Below the pieces are notes generated by a model that was not told where the DNA came from, ran no database searches, and saw only the letters and a list, made by a program, of their open reading frames with translations. The position numbers and the translations under genes were made by a program. Below, one piece after another: positions 17,548-25,733 of a stretch of 64,000 nt of DNA (positions within the stretch are counted from its first letter, which is position 1; every line of letters starts with the position of its first letter). Location: NCBI GenBank assembly GCA_005402585.1, contig BIFP01000068.1, positions 124,001-188,000 of the forward strand. The letters are read 5' to 3'. This stretch comes from Micromonosporaceae bacterium KJ-029 (GTDB lineage: Bacteria > Actinomycetota > Actinomycetes > Mycobacteriales > Micromonosporaceae).

Positions 17548-19926
17548 TCAGGCCTTGATCGCCTCCGGTCGCGGATCCGCGGTGCCGGATCCGCTGTCGG
17601 AGTCCTCGCTCATCGCGACGCTCTTGCGCTTGCTGAACACCACCGCCGCGACGACGACCAGCGTCGCCACCACCGCGATGGTGACCCGCAGCCCGACGTT
17701 GCGGTCGTCGCCGATGCTCCAGGCCACCACGGCCGGCGCGATCAGCAGCGAGACCAGGTTCATCACCTTGAGCAGCGGGTTGATGGCCGGGCCGGCGGTG
17801 TCCTTGAACGGGTCACCGACGGTGTCGCCGATGACGGTCGCGGCGTGCGCCTCGGAGCCCTTGCCGCCGTACGCGCCGTCCTCGACCATCTTCTTGCTGT
17901 TGTCCCAGGCGCCGCCGGAGTTGGCCAGGAAGACCGCCATCAGCGTGCCCGCCCCGATCGCCCCGGCCAGGTACGACGCCAGCGCGCCGGGCCCGAGGCC
18001 GAAGCCGACCGCGATCGGCGCCATGATCGCCAGCAGGCCGGGGGTCAGCAGCTCGCGCTGCGCGTCCCGGGTGCAGATGTCGACGACCTTGCCGTACTCC
18101 GGGCGCTGGGTGTAGTCCATGATCCCGGGCAGCTCACGGAACTGCCGGCGGACCTCCATCACCACGGCACCCGCCGAGCGGGACACCGCGTTGATGGCCA
18201 GGCCGGAGAAGAGGAACACCACCGCCGCGCCGATGATCAGGCCGACCAGGTTCTGCGGGTTGGCCACGTTCAGCGCGGCGAGGATCTCGGCACCGACGTC
18301 GGTCACCCCGGCGTCCGCGTACGCGATGCGCAGCGTGTCGGTGTACGAGCCGAACAGCGCGGTCGCGGCCAGCACCGCGGTGGCGATCGCGATGCCCTTG
18401 GTGATCGCCTTGGTGGTGTTGCCCACCGCGTCCAGCTCGGTCAGCGTCCGGGCGCCGTGCTCGTCGATGTCGCCGGACATCTCGGCCACACCCTGGGCGT
18501 TGTCGGAGATCGGGCCGAAGGTGTCCATCGCGACGATCACGCCGACGGTGGTGAGCAGACCGGTACCGGCCAGCGCCACGGCGAACAGCGACAGGGTGAT
18601 CGAGCCGCCGCCCAGCAGGAAGGCGCCGAAGACACCGGCACCGATGAGCAGCGCCGAGTAGACCGCCGACTCCAGGCCGACGCTGATGCCGGCGAGGATG
18701 ACCGTGGCGGGACCGGTCTGCGAGCTCTTGCCGATGTCCTGCACCGGGCGGCGGTTGGTTTCGGTGAAGTAGCCGGTGAGCGCCTGGATGGCGGCGGCGA
18801 GCACGATACCGATGACCACTGCGCCGATGACCACGCCGCGCGGGCCGAACGGCGGGTCGCCGCCGTCCACACCGAGGGCGGTCCGCCAGTCGTCGCCGAG
18901 TTGCGCGACCCAGGTCGGCTGGAGGTAGGCGACCGAGGCCACCGCGACCAGCACCGCCGAGATCACCGCGGAGAGGTAGAAGGCCCGGTTGATGGCGGTC
19001 AGGCCGTTGCGGTCGGAGGCGCGCAGCCGGGTGATGAAGACGCCGATGATGGCGACCAGGACGCCGATCGTGGAAATGATCAGCGGCAGTACCAGGCCGT
19101 CGGTGCCGAACGCGGCCCGGCCCAGGATCAGCGCGGCGACCAGGGTGACCGCGTACGACTCGAACAGGTCGGCGGCCATGCCGGCGCAGTCACCGACGTT
19201 GTCGCCCACGTTGTCGGCGATGGTGGCGGCGTTGCGCGGATCGTCCTCGGGGATGCCCTGCTCGACCTTGCCGACCAGGTCGGCGCCGACGTCGGCGGCC
19301 TTGGTGAAGATGCCGCCGCCGACCCGCATGAACATGGCCAGCAGCGCGGCGCCGAAGCCGAAGCCCTCCAGCACCGTCGGCGCGTCGCCCCGGAAGATCA
19401 GCACGACCAGCGCGGCACCGAAGAGGCCGAGGCCGACGGTGAGGAAGCCGACCACGCCACCGGTCCGGAAGGCGATCTTCATGGCCGATTCCCGGCCGCC
19501 TTCGCGTTCCCGGGCGGCGGCGGCCACGCGCAGGTTGGCCCGGGTGGCCAGCCACATGCCGGCGCCGCCGATGAACGCGCTGAACAGGGCGCCGACCACG
19601 AAGAAGAGCGAGCGGCCGAGCTTCACCGCGGTCTCGCTGCCGGCGGTGTCGTGCACCGGCAGCAGGAACAGCAGGACCACGGCGATCGCCACGAAGATCG
19701 CCAGGGTCCGGAACTGCCGGCGCAGGTAGGCCGAGGCGCCCTCCTGAACGGCCCCGGAGATCTCCTGCATTTTGTTGGTGCCCTTGCCGGCAGCCAGCAC
19801 GGTTTTCGTCAACGCGGCGGCGAAGGCGAGCGCGACCAGCGCGATCACCGCGGCGATGACGACGTACGTGACATTGGCTCCGGTGAGGGAGATCCCGCCG
19901 CTCTCGGCGGCCAAGGTGTCGGACAT
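17548..19926 (-). CDS. hppA: K+-independent H+-translocating pyrophosphatase
   Basis: A 792-residue membrane pyrophosphatase that couples PPi hydrolysis to proton export. The substrate-binding loop GGIFTKAADVGADLVGKVE lies near residue 205, followed by PRNAATIADNVGDNVGDCAG. Near residue 502 the sequence reads GNTTKAITKG: Lys at the position that is Ala in K+-dependent enzymes, with Thr three residues on. This marks the K+-independent class. About 15-16 hydrophobic segments are seen. I chose the ATG at 19926 because AGGAGG sits 8 bases upstream; the longer frame to 20043 has no support. The large open frame on the opposite strand is a codon-usage shadow. Confidence 0.96.
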   Translation of the reverse strand: MSDTLAAESGGISLTGANVTYVVIAAVIALVALAFAAALTKTVLAAGKGTNKMQEISGAVQEGASAYLRRQFRTLAIFVAIAVVLLFLLPVHDTAGSETAVKLGRSLFFVVGALFSAFIGGAGMWLATRANLRVAAAAREREGGRESAMKIAFRTGGVVGFLTVGLGLFGAALVVLIFRGDAPTVLEGFGFGAALLAMFMRVGGGIFTKAADVGADLVGKVEQGIPEDDPRNAATIADNVGDNVGDCAGMAADLFESYAVTLVAALILGRAAFGTDGLVLPLIISTIGVLVAIIGVFITRLRASDRNGLTAINRAFYLSAVISAVLVAVASVAYLQPTWVAQLGDDWRTALGVDGGDPPFGPRGVVIGAVVIGIVLAAAIQALTGYFTETNRRPVQDIGKSSQTGPATVILAGISVGLESAVYSALLIGAGVFGAFLLGGGSITLSLFAVALAGTGLLTTVGVIVAMDTFGPISDNAQGVAEMSGDIDEHGARTLTELDAVGNTTKAITKGIAIATAVLAATALFGSYTDTLRIAYADAGVTDVGAEILAALNVANPQNLVGLIIGAAVVFLFSGLAINAVSRSAGAVVMEVRRQFRELPGIMDYTQRPEYGKVVDICTRDAQRELLTPGLLAIMAPIAVGFGLGPGALASYLAGAIGAGTLMAVFLANSGGAWDNSKKMVEDGAYGGKGSEAHAATVIGDTVGDPFKDTAGPAINPLLKVMNLVSLLIAPAVVAWSIGDDRNVGLRVTIAVVATLVVVAAVVFSKRKSVAMSEDSDSGSGTADPRPEAIKA

Positions 19927-20196
19927 CTGTGTCCTCCTGTGCCGAACAACGCGCCGGCCGGTGGAGACGCACCGACCGGCGCCTGGATGCGAATTCGCAA
20001 GCGCGTGCCGACCCACCCCGGCGAACCAGCGACGGACACCCATCTGCGCTGGTTGCCCGATGGATCACTTGCTGACAACCCGCGTACTGTAGCTCTCCGC
20101 AGTGTTCGAGGTCACACCGAGGTGGCGCCACGTCTCGATGATCTTCGTCGCTGTGTTATGAACCGAAATCTGATATAGGAGCGGGTCCATGGCGAT
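19927..20196. other. spacer upstream of hppA
   Basis: About 270 bp with no gene, between the hppA start and the terminator of the bldG unit. It should contain the hppA promoter on the minus strand; no clear element was identified. Confidence 0.5.
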
Positions 20197-20230
20197 GCGG
20201 CCGCATTCCCAGGCCAGGGAAGGCGGCCGC
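20197..20230 (-). terminator. hairpin terminator of the bldG operon
   Basis: Inverted repeat GCGGCCGCATTCCC with GGGAAGGCGGCCGC, 13 of 14 pairing around a 6-bp loop, 36 bp beyond the anti-sigma gene stop. Confidence 0.75.
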
Positions 20231-20265
20231 ATGATTCCACTGTCGGCGGGTGGCGAGGGGGCCGG

Positions 20266-20700
20266 TCAGCGGTCGACCGGCCAGACCATCCGGACCTCGG
20301 TGCCGACGCCGTCGTCGACCGGGCGGACCTGGAGGTCCTCGACGAAGCCGGCGAGCAGGGCGAAACCGACGCCGGTGGTGAGATCGTCCTCGTTCAGCGA
20401 CTCGTTGGCCAACTGGTCGGCGTCCAGGGCGGCGAGGCCGATGCCCGCCTCGATCGGCGCCCGGTCCACCACCCGCACCGCGTACGCCCCGGAGTCGGAC
20501 ATCTCCACCAGCACCGGGTCGGTCAGGCCGTACTGGCGGTGCAGGGCGACCGCACGGGTGCACGCCTCGCCGATGGCCAGGCGCACCTCGTCGAGCAGAT
20601 CCTCGCGGACCCCCGCCCGCCGGGCGACCGCCACACCGACCAGCCGGGCGGTGCGTACGTGCACCGGCGCGGGCGAGAAGGAGAGCCGGACCGTGGCCAT
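20266..20700 (-). CDS. GHKL anti-sigma factor, partner of BldG
   Basis: A 144-residue HATPase_c protein of the RsbW/SpoIIAB type, which binds sigma factors and is countered by an STAS antagonist. The N-box reads EACTRAVALH (residues 45-54): the usual Mg-binding Asn is Arg49. The G-box region LTTGVGFALL is present. The ATG at 20700 overlaps the bldG stop (TGATG); a GTG one codon earlier is equally possible. Position and gene pairing match the ORF downstream of bldG in Streptomyces. Because of the Asn change it may sequester without classical kinase activity. Confidence 0.88.
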   Translation of the reverse strand: MATVRLSFSPAPVHVRTARLVGVAVARRAGVREDLLDEVRLAIGEACTRAVALHRQYGLTDPVLVEMSDSGAYAVRVVDRAPIEAGIGLAALDADQLANESLNEDDLTTGVGFALLAGFVEDLQVRPVDDGVGTEVRMVWPVDR

Positions 20701-21041
20701 CACTTGCCGGTGCCGGTCGCCGCTTCGACCGAGGGATGCAGTGGGAACACCTGGTCCAGCGCGGTGATCCGGAAGATCTTCAGCAGTGGCTCCTTGTCGC
20801 AGACCAGGGCGAAGGTGCCGTCGGCGGTACGTAGCCGCTTGAGCGCGCCGACCAGCACGCCGAGCCCGGTGGAGTCGAGGAAGTCCACCCGGCCGAGGTC
20901 GACCACCACGTGCCGGGCCCCGGCGTCGATCAGTTCGAGGAGCCGCTCGCGCAGACGGGGGGCGGTGTAGACGTCCACCTCACCGCCGACCTCGAGCACC
21001 GTGTGCTCCCCGACGGTACGGGTCGCCAGCGACAGCTCCAT
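20700..21041 (-). CDS. bldG: anti-sigma factor antagonist BldG (STAS domain)
   Basis: A 113-residue single-domain STAS protein, the same length as Streptomyces BldG and similar throughout from memory (SLATRTVGEHTVLEVGGEVD at the N-terminus). The phosphorylatable Ser is S57 in DFLDSTGLGVL. In Streptomyces, BldG controls morphological development and antibiotic production by binding anti-sigma factors. GGAGG precedes the ATG at 21041. It is followed by its cognate anti-sigma gene and divergent from the helicase gene, as in Streptomyces. The longer frame up to 21551 is antisense to the helicase and not coding. Confidence 0.93.
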   Translation of the reverse strand: MELSLATRTVGEHTVLEVGGEVDVYTAPRLRERLLELIDAGARHVVVDLGRVDFLDSTGLGVLVGALKRLRTADGTFALVCDKEPLLKIFRITALDQVFPLHPSVEAATGTGK

Positions 21042-21174
21042 CGGTCCTCCCTCGCGCAGCCGCAAACTCTCTGGGCATCTAACCACTACCTCCCGGCCCC
21101 GCCGACGACTCACCGGGGGCAGTTCTCTCCTTACCCGGCACGCCGATTTCCCATTTCCGAACACCAGTGCGAGA

Positions 21175-23580
21175 GTGCAGGACGTGACCTCGGCAGCCAG
21201 CGTATCCGCGGGCCGCGGCCCCGGACTGCCGCCGGGCGCCGCGCCGGCCGCAACGCCTGGTGACCTGCTGCGCCGGCTGCGGCAGCGGCACGCCACCGAC
21301 CCGGTCACCCACGTCGAACGGGTGCCGGCCCGGGCGGGGGTGCCGGCACCGTGGCCGCACTGGGCCCCCGAGGAGCTGCGCGCGGCGTACGCCCGGCGCG
21401 GCGTGACGGCACCGTGGCGGCACCAGGCCGAGGCGGCCAGCCTGGCGTACGACCGCCAACACGTCGTCGTGGCCACCGGCACCGCGTCCGGCAAGTCGCT
21501 GGCGTACCAGTTGCCCGCGCTGGCCACCCTGCTCGCCGACCCCCGCGCCACCGTGCTCTACCTGGCACCGACCAAGGCGCTCGCCGCCGACCAGTTGCGC
21601 GCCGTCTCGGCCCTGGAGATCGAGGGCGTACGTCCGGCCTGCTACGACGGCGACACCCCGCGCGCCGAACGGGAGTGGATCCGGCAGCACTCCCGGTTCG
21701 TGCTGACCAACCCGGACATGCTTCACCACGGCATCCTGCCCGGCCATGCCCAGTGGTCGGGATTCCTGCGCCGGCTGGCGTACGTGGTGATCGACGAGTG
21801 CCACGTCTACCGGGGCGTGTTCGGCTCACACGTCGCCCACGTGCTGCGTCGGCTGCGTCGGCAGTGCGCGCGCTACGGGCGTACTCCCGGCAACGGCGGC
21901 TCCGGCCCGACGTTCGTGCTCGCCTCGGCGACGTCGGGCGATCCCGCCGCAGCGGCCGGACGGCTGACCGGCCTGCCGGTGGCCGCCGTCACCGAGGACA
22001 CCTCGCCGCGGGCCGGGGTGACCTTCGCGCTGTGGGAACCGCCGCTGCTGCCCGCCGACCCGTCCGGGCCCGGTGACCCGGCCGAGGTCGCCGATCTCAC
22101 CCAGGTCCGTCGGTCGGCGCTGCGGGAGACCGCCGACCTGCTCGCCGACACCGTCGCCGCCGGGGTACGCACGCTCGCGTTCGTCCGCTCCCGGCGGGGC
22201 GCTGAGGTGGTGGCGACCAGCGCCCGGCGCAGCCTCGACGAGGCGGTACCGGGGCTCGGCGGCCGGGTCGCCGCGTACCGGGCCGGCTACCTGCGCGAGG
22301 AACGCCGGGAACTGGAACGCGCGCTGCTGCACGGTGACCTGCTCGGGCTGGCCTCGACCAACGCCCTGGAGCTGGGCGTCGACCTGATCGGCCTGGACGC
22401 GGTGCTGATCTGCGGATACCCGGGCACCCGGGCGTCGCTCTGGCAGCAGGCCGGCCGCGCCGGACGCTCCGGCCAGGAGGCGCTCGCGGTGCTGGTGGCC
22501 CGGGACGACCCGCTGGACACCTACCTGGTGCACCATCCGGAGGCGGTCTTCGGGGCACCGGTGGAGGCCACCGTGCTCGACCCGGCCAACGCGTACGTGC
22601 TCGGCCCGCAGCTGGCCTGCGCGGCGGCCGAGGCGCCGCTGACCGCGGCCGACCTGGAACTCTTCGGCGACGGCGCGAAGGAGGCGGTCGAGGCGCTGGT
22701 CGCGGCGGGTGCGCTGCGGCAGCGGCCGACCGGCTGGTACTGGCGGCACCGGGAACGGCCCGAGGTGGACCTGCGCGGCGAGGGCGGCGCCCCGGTCTGT
22801 GTGGTGGAGGCGGCGACCGGCCGGCTGCTCGGCACGGTCGACGGCGGTTCGTCGCACTTCCTGCTCCACCCCGGCGCGGTCTACCTGCACCAGGGGGTCT
22901 CCTACGTGGTCGACGCGCTCGACCTGGACGACGGCTGCGCGCTGGTGCACCCGGAGGAGCCGGACTGGTCCACCCACGCACGGGACGTCACCTCGCTGTC
23001 GGTGGTGTCGGTGCGCTCGTACGTCGACGCCGGGCCGGTCGGGCTGTTCCTCGGCGAGGTGGACGTGACCGGCCAGGTGGTGTCGTACCAGCGGCGACGG
23101 ATCGCCACTGGCGAGGTCATCGACACCCGCCCGCTGGACCTGCCGGCGCGGGAGCTGCGTACCGTCGCGGTCTGGTTCACCCTTTCCCCGGAGTCGCTCG
23201 CCACCGCCGGGGTGAACCCGGCCGACGTGCCGGGCGCCCTGCACGCCGCCGAGCACGCCGCGATCGGGCTGCTGCCACTGGTGGCCACCTGCGACCGGTG
23301 GGACATCGGCGGCCTGTCCACGGCGGTACACCCGGACACCGAGGCGCCGACCGTCTTCGTCTACGACGGGCACTCCGGCGGGGCGGGCTTCGCCGAACGG
23401 GCGTACGGCATGGCGACGGCCTGGCTGCGGGCCACCCGGGACGCGATCTCCGAATGTGGCTGCGAGGTCGGCTGCCCGTCCTGCGTACAGTCGCCGAAGT
23501 GCGGCAACGGCAACAACCCGCTGTCCAAGGCGGATGCCATCCGGGTACTCGACGTGGTGCTGGCCAACCTGCCGGAGTGA
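21175..23580 (+). CDS. DEAD/DEAH-box helicase with C-terminal DUF1998 (MrfA/YprA type)
   Basis: A superfamily-2 helicase of about 801 residues. Motif I is ATGTASGKSLAYQ near residue 98, Ia-like LAPTKALAADQ follows, motif II is DECH near 207, and motif VI-like QQAGRAGRSGQ is near 425. The C-terminus has the Cys cluster CGCEVGCPSCVQSPKCG near residues 760-776, typical of DUF1998 and proposed to bind metal. Bacillus MrfA of this family acts in mitomycin-type DNA damage repair. The start is uncertain: GTG at 21175 or 21184 are the best candidates, and the open frame begins at 21001. It is divergent from bldG. Confidence 0.9.
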   Translation: MQDVTSAASVSAGRGPGLPPGAAPAATPGDLLRRLRQRHATDPVTHVERVPARAGVPAPWPHWAPEELRAAYARRGVTAPWRHQAEAASLAYDRQHVVVATGTASGKSLAYQLPALATLLADPRATVLYLAPTKALAADQLRAVSALEIEGVRPACYDGDTPRAEREWIRQHSRFVLTNPDMLHHGILPGHAQWSGFLRRLAYVVIDECHVYRGVFGSHVAHVLRRLRRQCARYGRTPGNGGSGPTFVLASATSGDPAAAAGRLTGLPVAAVTEDTSPRAGVTFALWEPPLLPADPSGPGDPAEVADLTQVRRSALRETADLLADTVAAGVRTLAFVRSRRGAEVVATSARRSLDEAVPGLGGRVAAYRAGYLREERRELERALLHGDLLGLASTNALELGVDLIGLDAVLICGYPGTRASLWQQAGRAGRSGQEALAVLVARDDPLDTYLVHHPEAVFGAPVEATVLDPANAYVLGPQLACAAAEAPLTAADLELFGDGAKEAVEALVAAGALRQRPTGWYWRHRERPEVDLRGEGGAPVCVVEAATGRLLGTVDGGSSHFLLHPGAVYLHQGVSYVVDALDLDDGCALVHPEEPDWSTHARDVTSLSVVSVRSYVDAGPVGLFLGEVDVTGQVVSYQRRRIATGEVIDTRPLDLPARELRTVAVWFTLSPESLATAGVNPADVPGALHAAEHAAIGLLPLVATCDRWDIGGLSTAVHPDTEAPTVFVYDGHSGGAGFAERAYGMATAWLRATRDAISECGCEVGCPSCVQSPKCGNGNNPLSKADAIRVLDVVLANLPE

Positions 23581-23701
23581 GATGTGTAGCCGCTCGGTCG
23601 GGCCCGACCCGCTGTCGGCGGCACCCGCCGAGCCGCCACTCCGGCGGGCCGCGGTTGTCCGGCTGTGCGACACTCCGGCGCACCACAGGTGAGGAGATTT
23701 C

Positions 23702-24280
23702 ATGCAGCTCGATAGCTTGCAGGCACAGCACCAGTTCCACATCCGCCAACGGTTGCGCTTCATGGTCAACCAGTACGAGGTGCACAGCGTCGCGCCGGAC
23801 GGCTCGGAAGGCGGACTGCTGGCGTTCGCCCAGCAGAAGCGGCTCGCCTTCAAGGAGCAGGTGACGATCTACGCCGACGACACCAAGCAGCAGCCGCTGC
23901 TCGGGTTCAAGGCCCGGCAGCGGCTCGACCTTGGTGCCACGTACGACGTCACCGACCACGCCGGCAACCCGATCGGTTTGTTCCGCAAGGACTTCGCACA
24001 GTCCCTGCTCCGCTCGACCTGGCACGTCGAGCAGGCCGGCCTGCCCAACGTCACCGGCCAGGAGCGCAGCATGCCGGTCGCCCTGCTGCGCCGCTTCGCC
24101 GAATCTCTGTCCTGGCTGCCGTACCACTTCGACTTCGTCGCTGACGGCCAGCCCGTCTTCTCGGTGGTCAAGAAGTGGGGCCTGCGTGACCGGTACGTCG
24201 TCGAGATCCAGAACCCGCAGATCGACCGGCGCCTGGTGATCGCCATGGCGGTCGCCCTCGACGCCCTCCAGGGCCGCTGA
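23702..24280 (+). CDS. LURP-one-related / scramblase-like protein
   Basis: A 192-residue protein matching the LURP-one-related (tubby-like beta-barrel) family. The beta-strand pattern is clear in MVNQYEVHSVAPDG, LLGFKARQRLDLGATYDV and FSVVKKWGLRDRYVVEI. A stretch near the C-terminus (RRLVIAMAVALDAL) could be the central hydrophobic helix of the barrel. Family members are linked to lipid binding or phospholipid scrambling in eukaryotes; the bacterial role is unknown. GAGGAG lies 8 bases before the ATG. It converges on the tad operon across a strong hairpin. Confidence 0.8.
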   Translation: MQLDSLQAQHQFHIRQRLRFMVNQYEVHSVAPDGSEGGLLAFAQQKRLAFKEQVTIYADDTKQQPLLGFKARQRLDLGATYDVTDHAGNPIGLFRKDFAQSLLRSTWHVEQAGLPNVTGQERSMPVALLRRFAESLSWLPYHFDFVADGQPVFSVVKKWGLRDRYVVEIQNPQIDRRLVIAMAVALDALQGR

Positions 24281-24319
24281 CCTTCAAGGGCCGCTGACCC
24301 TCCGGGTCAACATCCTTCT

Positions 24320-24373
24320 CCTTGGCGTGATGTCTCAGAGACATGAAAATGTCACTGAGACATCACGCCAAGG
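24320..24373. terminator. 25-bp-stem GAAA-loop hairpin (repeat-like)
   Basis: Arms 24320-24344 and 24349-24373 pair at 24 of 25 positions around a GAAA tetraloop. The left arm contains a second palindrome, ATGTCTCAGAGACAT. It lies 40 bp after the LURP-one stop and faces the tad operon, so it is a likely bidirectional terminator. The perfection and nesting suggest a dispersed repeat family. Confidence 0.85.
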
Positions 24374-24515
24374 CGACCCGAGCAGGCCGGCGGTCGGCTC
24401 GTTGATGAGGTCGACGTCCCCTTCCGGCGTGTCCACCCACGTCCATAGCGAGCCGAATGCCACAGCCGCGCCAGCGGCTTCGAGCCCGCAGCCGGTAGCG
24501 CGGTCAGGGGCTCGG

Positions 24516-24593
24516 CGGGCCAAAGCCGGTCAGCCATGCAGCGGGCCGAAGCCGGTAAGCCGAGCGGCGGGCCAGAAGCGGTCAGCCGCGCAG
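24516..24593. repeat. three 26-bp tandem repeats
   Basis: Three consecutive 26-bp units, each starting CGGGCC and containing a GCGGTCAGCC- or GCCGGTCAGCC-like core, then a partial unit. The third unit overlaps the stop of the tadG-like gene at 24582. Units differ by substitutions only, not length. Confidence 0.75.
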
Positions 24594-25181
24594 CGGGCCG
24601 GCTCGGGCGGTGACCGTGGCAACGCGAGTCAGGCCGGGCAACAGGTCCACCGTCACTTCGGCGGTGACCAGCACGTCGAGTCCGTCAAGTCGGCACCGGA
24701 CCAGCCGGGCACTGTTGGCGGCGATGATCTCCCCGGCTCGGTCGCAGGCCAGCGACTCGTCTTGGAGAGCCCGGGCAGCTCCGGCCAGGGCACCGAAGTC
24801 GGCGGCAACCCTGGCCTGCTGGCGCGCTACCCGTGCCGCACCGACCTGAGCGCCAAAGAGGCCACCTGCGATGAACAGCAGCCCCACCGCCAGCAGGCAG
24901 ATCGTCGCGCCACCGCGATCCCGGCCACCGGCCTGTCGCCAGGCCGCCGGCCCATTGGCGAGCACCCGCCAACGGCGCACCGGGCCAGGGCAACAAGGAC
25001 GCCGACTCGAACGACGTAGCTGCCGACCCGTACGACGTAGGCGCGGACCAGGCCACCCGAGACGCGGGCCAGGCCAGCGGAGGTGCGGACGAGGCCAGCG
25101 AAGACGCGGACCGGGCCAGCGAAGACGCGGACCAGGCCAGCGAAGACGCGGACCAGGCCAGCGGTTATCGATGGCCGTCAT
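24582..25181 (-). CDS. TadG/Rv3654c-like pilus protein with heptad-repeat N-terminus
   Basis: A 199-residue last gene of the tad operon. The conserved part starts near residue 88 with RDRGGATICLLAVGLLFIAG, one transmembrane segment, then VARQQARVAADFGALAGAA, matching Rv3654c-type pseudopilins. In front is an unusual extension made of six copies of a W-P-G-P-R-L-R heptad encoded by 21-bp DNA repeats, then an Arg/Pro-rich stretch. The ATG overlaps the tadE stop (ATGA), which supports the early start and hence translation of the repeats; a later unrecognised start cannot be excluded. Usual family members are much shorter. Confidence 0.7.
   Translation of the reverse strand: MTAIDNRWPGPRLRWPGPRLRWPGPRLRWPRPHLRWPGPRLGWPGPRLRRTGRQLRRSSRRPCCPGPVRRWRVLANGPAAWRQAGGRDRGGATICLLAVGLLFIAGGLFGAQVGAARVARQQARVAADFGALAGAARALQDESLACDRAGEIIAANSARLVRCRLDGLDVLVTAEVTVDLLPGLTRVATVTARAGPLRG
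25043..25168. repeat. six 21-bp in-frame tandem repeats
   Basis: Six units of 21 bp (core GCGGACCAGGCCAGCGAAGAC) covering the 5' end of the tadG-like gene. The unit is a multiple of three, so copy-number changes alter protein length without frameshift. Confidence 0.85.
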
Positions 25182-25546
25182 GGCTGTGGTTCCGGTGCGC
25201 CCGGCTCGACGGCCGCGACCGCCTCGGCCACGACGGTGAGCGCTGGCAGATCGGCGCCGAGGGCCCGGACCGGAGCGCGGATGGTCGCCCGGACCCGCTC
25301 GCCCTCCACGACAACCGCCACCTCGGCGCCCACCGGGGCGTGTCGGCTACCGGCCGCGACGCCCTCCTCGCCACGTGAGGCGGCCAGTGCCGCCTCCCGG
25401 GCCGCGTCCAGGCAGGCCGCCTTGGTGCTGACCGCGTTGACGGCGGTCAGGCCGGCGAGCAGGAGCAGCATCAGCGCCGGCAGACCGGCCGCCATCTCGG
25501 CGGTGAAGGAGCCTCGGTCACGACCGGCCCACCGGCGCCCGGTCAC
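25178..25546 (-). CDS. tadE: TadE-like minor pilin
   Basis: A 122-residue TadE-family protein. After a short basic leader, GSFTAEMAAGLPALMLLLLAG gives the prepilin-type cleavage region, with Gly before a hydrophobic helix and Glu at mature position 5. The rest is a small extracytoplasmic domain. It corresponds in order to Rv3655c. Its GTG start overlaps the flp stop (GTGA) and its stop overlaps the tadG-like start. It is a minor pilin of the Flp pilus assembled by TadA, TadB and TadC. Confidence 0.85.
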   Translation of the reverse strand: MTGRRWAGRDRGSFTAEMAAGLPALMLLLLAGLTAVNAVSTKAACLDAAREAALAASRGEEGVAAGSRHAPVGAEVAVVVEGERVRATIRAPVRALGADLPALTVVAEAVAAVEPGAPEPQP

Positions 25547-25710
25547 TTCAGCGCCCGGTCGACGACGGCGGTCAACGCGGACTGCACGCTGTCCGAGGTC
25601 AGCACCTTCAGCAGGATGCCGGCGAAGGCGACCGCCGCGAGCGTCCCGACGGCGTACTCCGCGGTGTTCATCCCAGCGTCCCCGTGCAGGCGGGCGAGGA
25701 TTCTGCGCAC
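25543..25710 (-). CDS. flp: Flp-type major pilin (DUF4244)
   Basis: A 55-residue protein, GTG start at 25710 with AAGGA upstream. The sequence has a basic leader (MRRILARLHGDAG), then MNTAEYAVGTLAAVAFAGIL: cleavage after Gly with Glu at mature position 5 and a single hydrophobic helix, as in Flp pilins. It matches DUF4244/Rv3656c in size and place. Its stop at 25543-25545 overlaps the tadE GTG. It is the likely main pilus subunit; the prepilin peptidase needed to process it is not in this window. Confidence 0.88.
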   Translation of the reverse strand: MRRILARLHGDAGMNTAEYAVGTLAAVAFAGILLKVLTSDSVQSALTAVVDRALK

Positions 25711-25733
25711 GTGTTAGTCCTTTCTCGATGGGT

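Noticed and set aside
17089..20178. 1029-codon open frame opposite hppA
   Set aside because: Antisense to a clear H+-pyrophosphatase. Composition (His/Arg/Asp-rich, no domains) is the usual shadow of GC-rich codon usage.
25043..25168. Possible CRISPR array
   Set aside because: Units are contiguous 21-bp tandem repeats with no unique spacers and lie in frame inside a gene.
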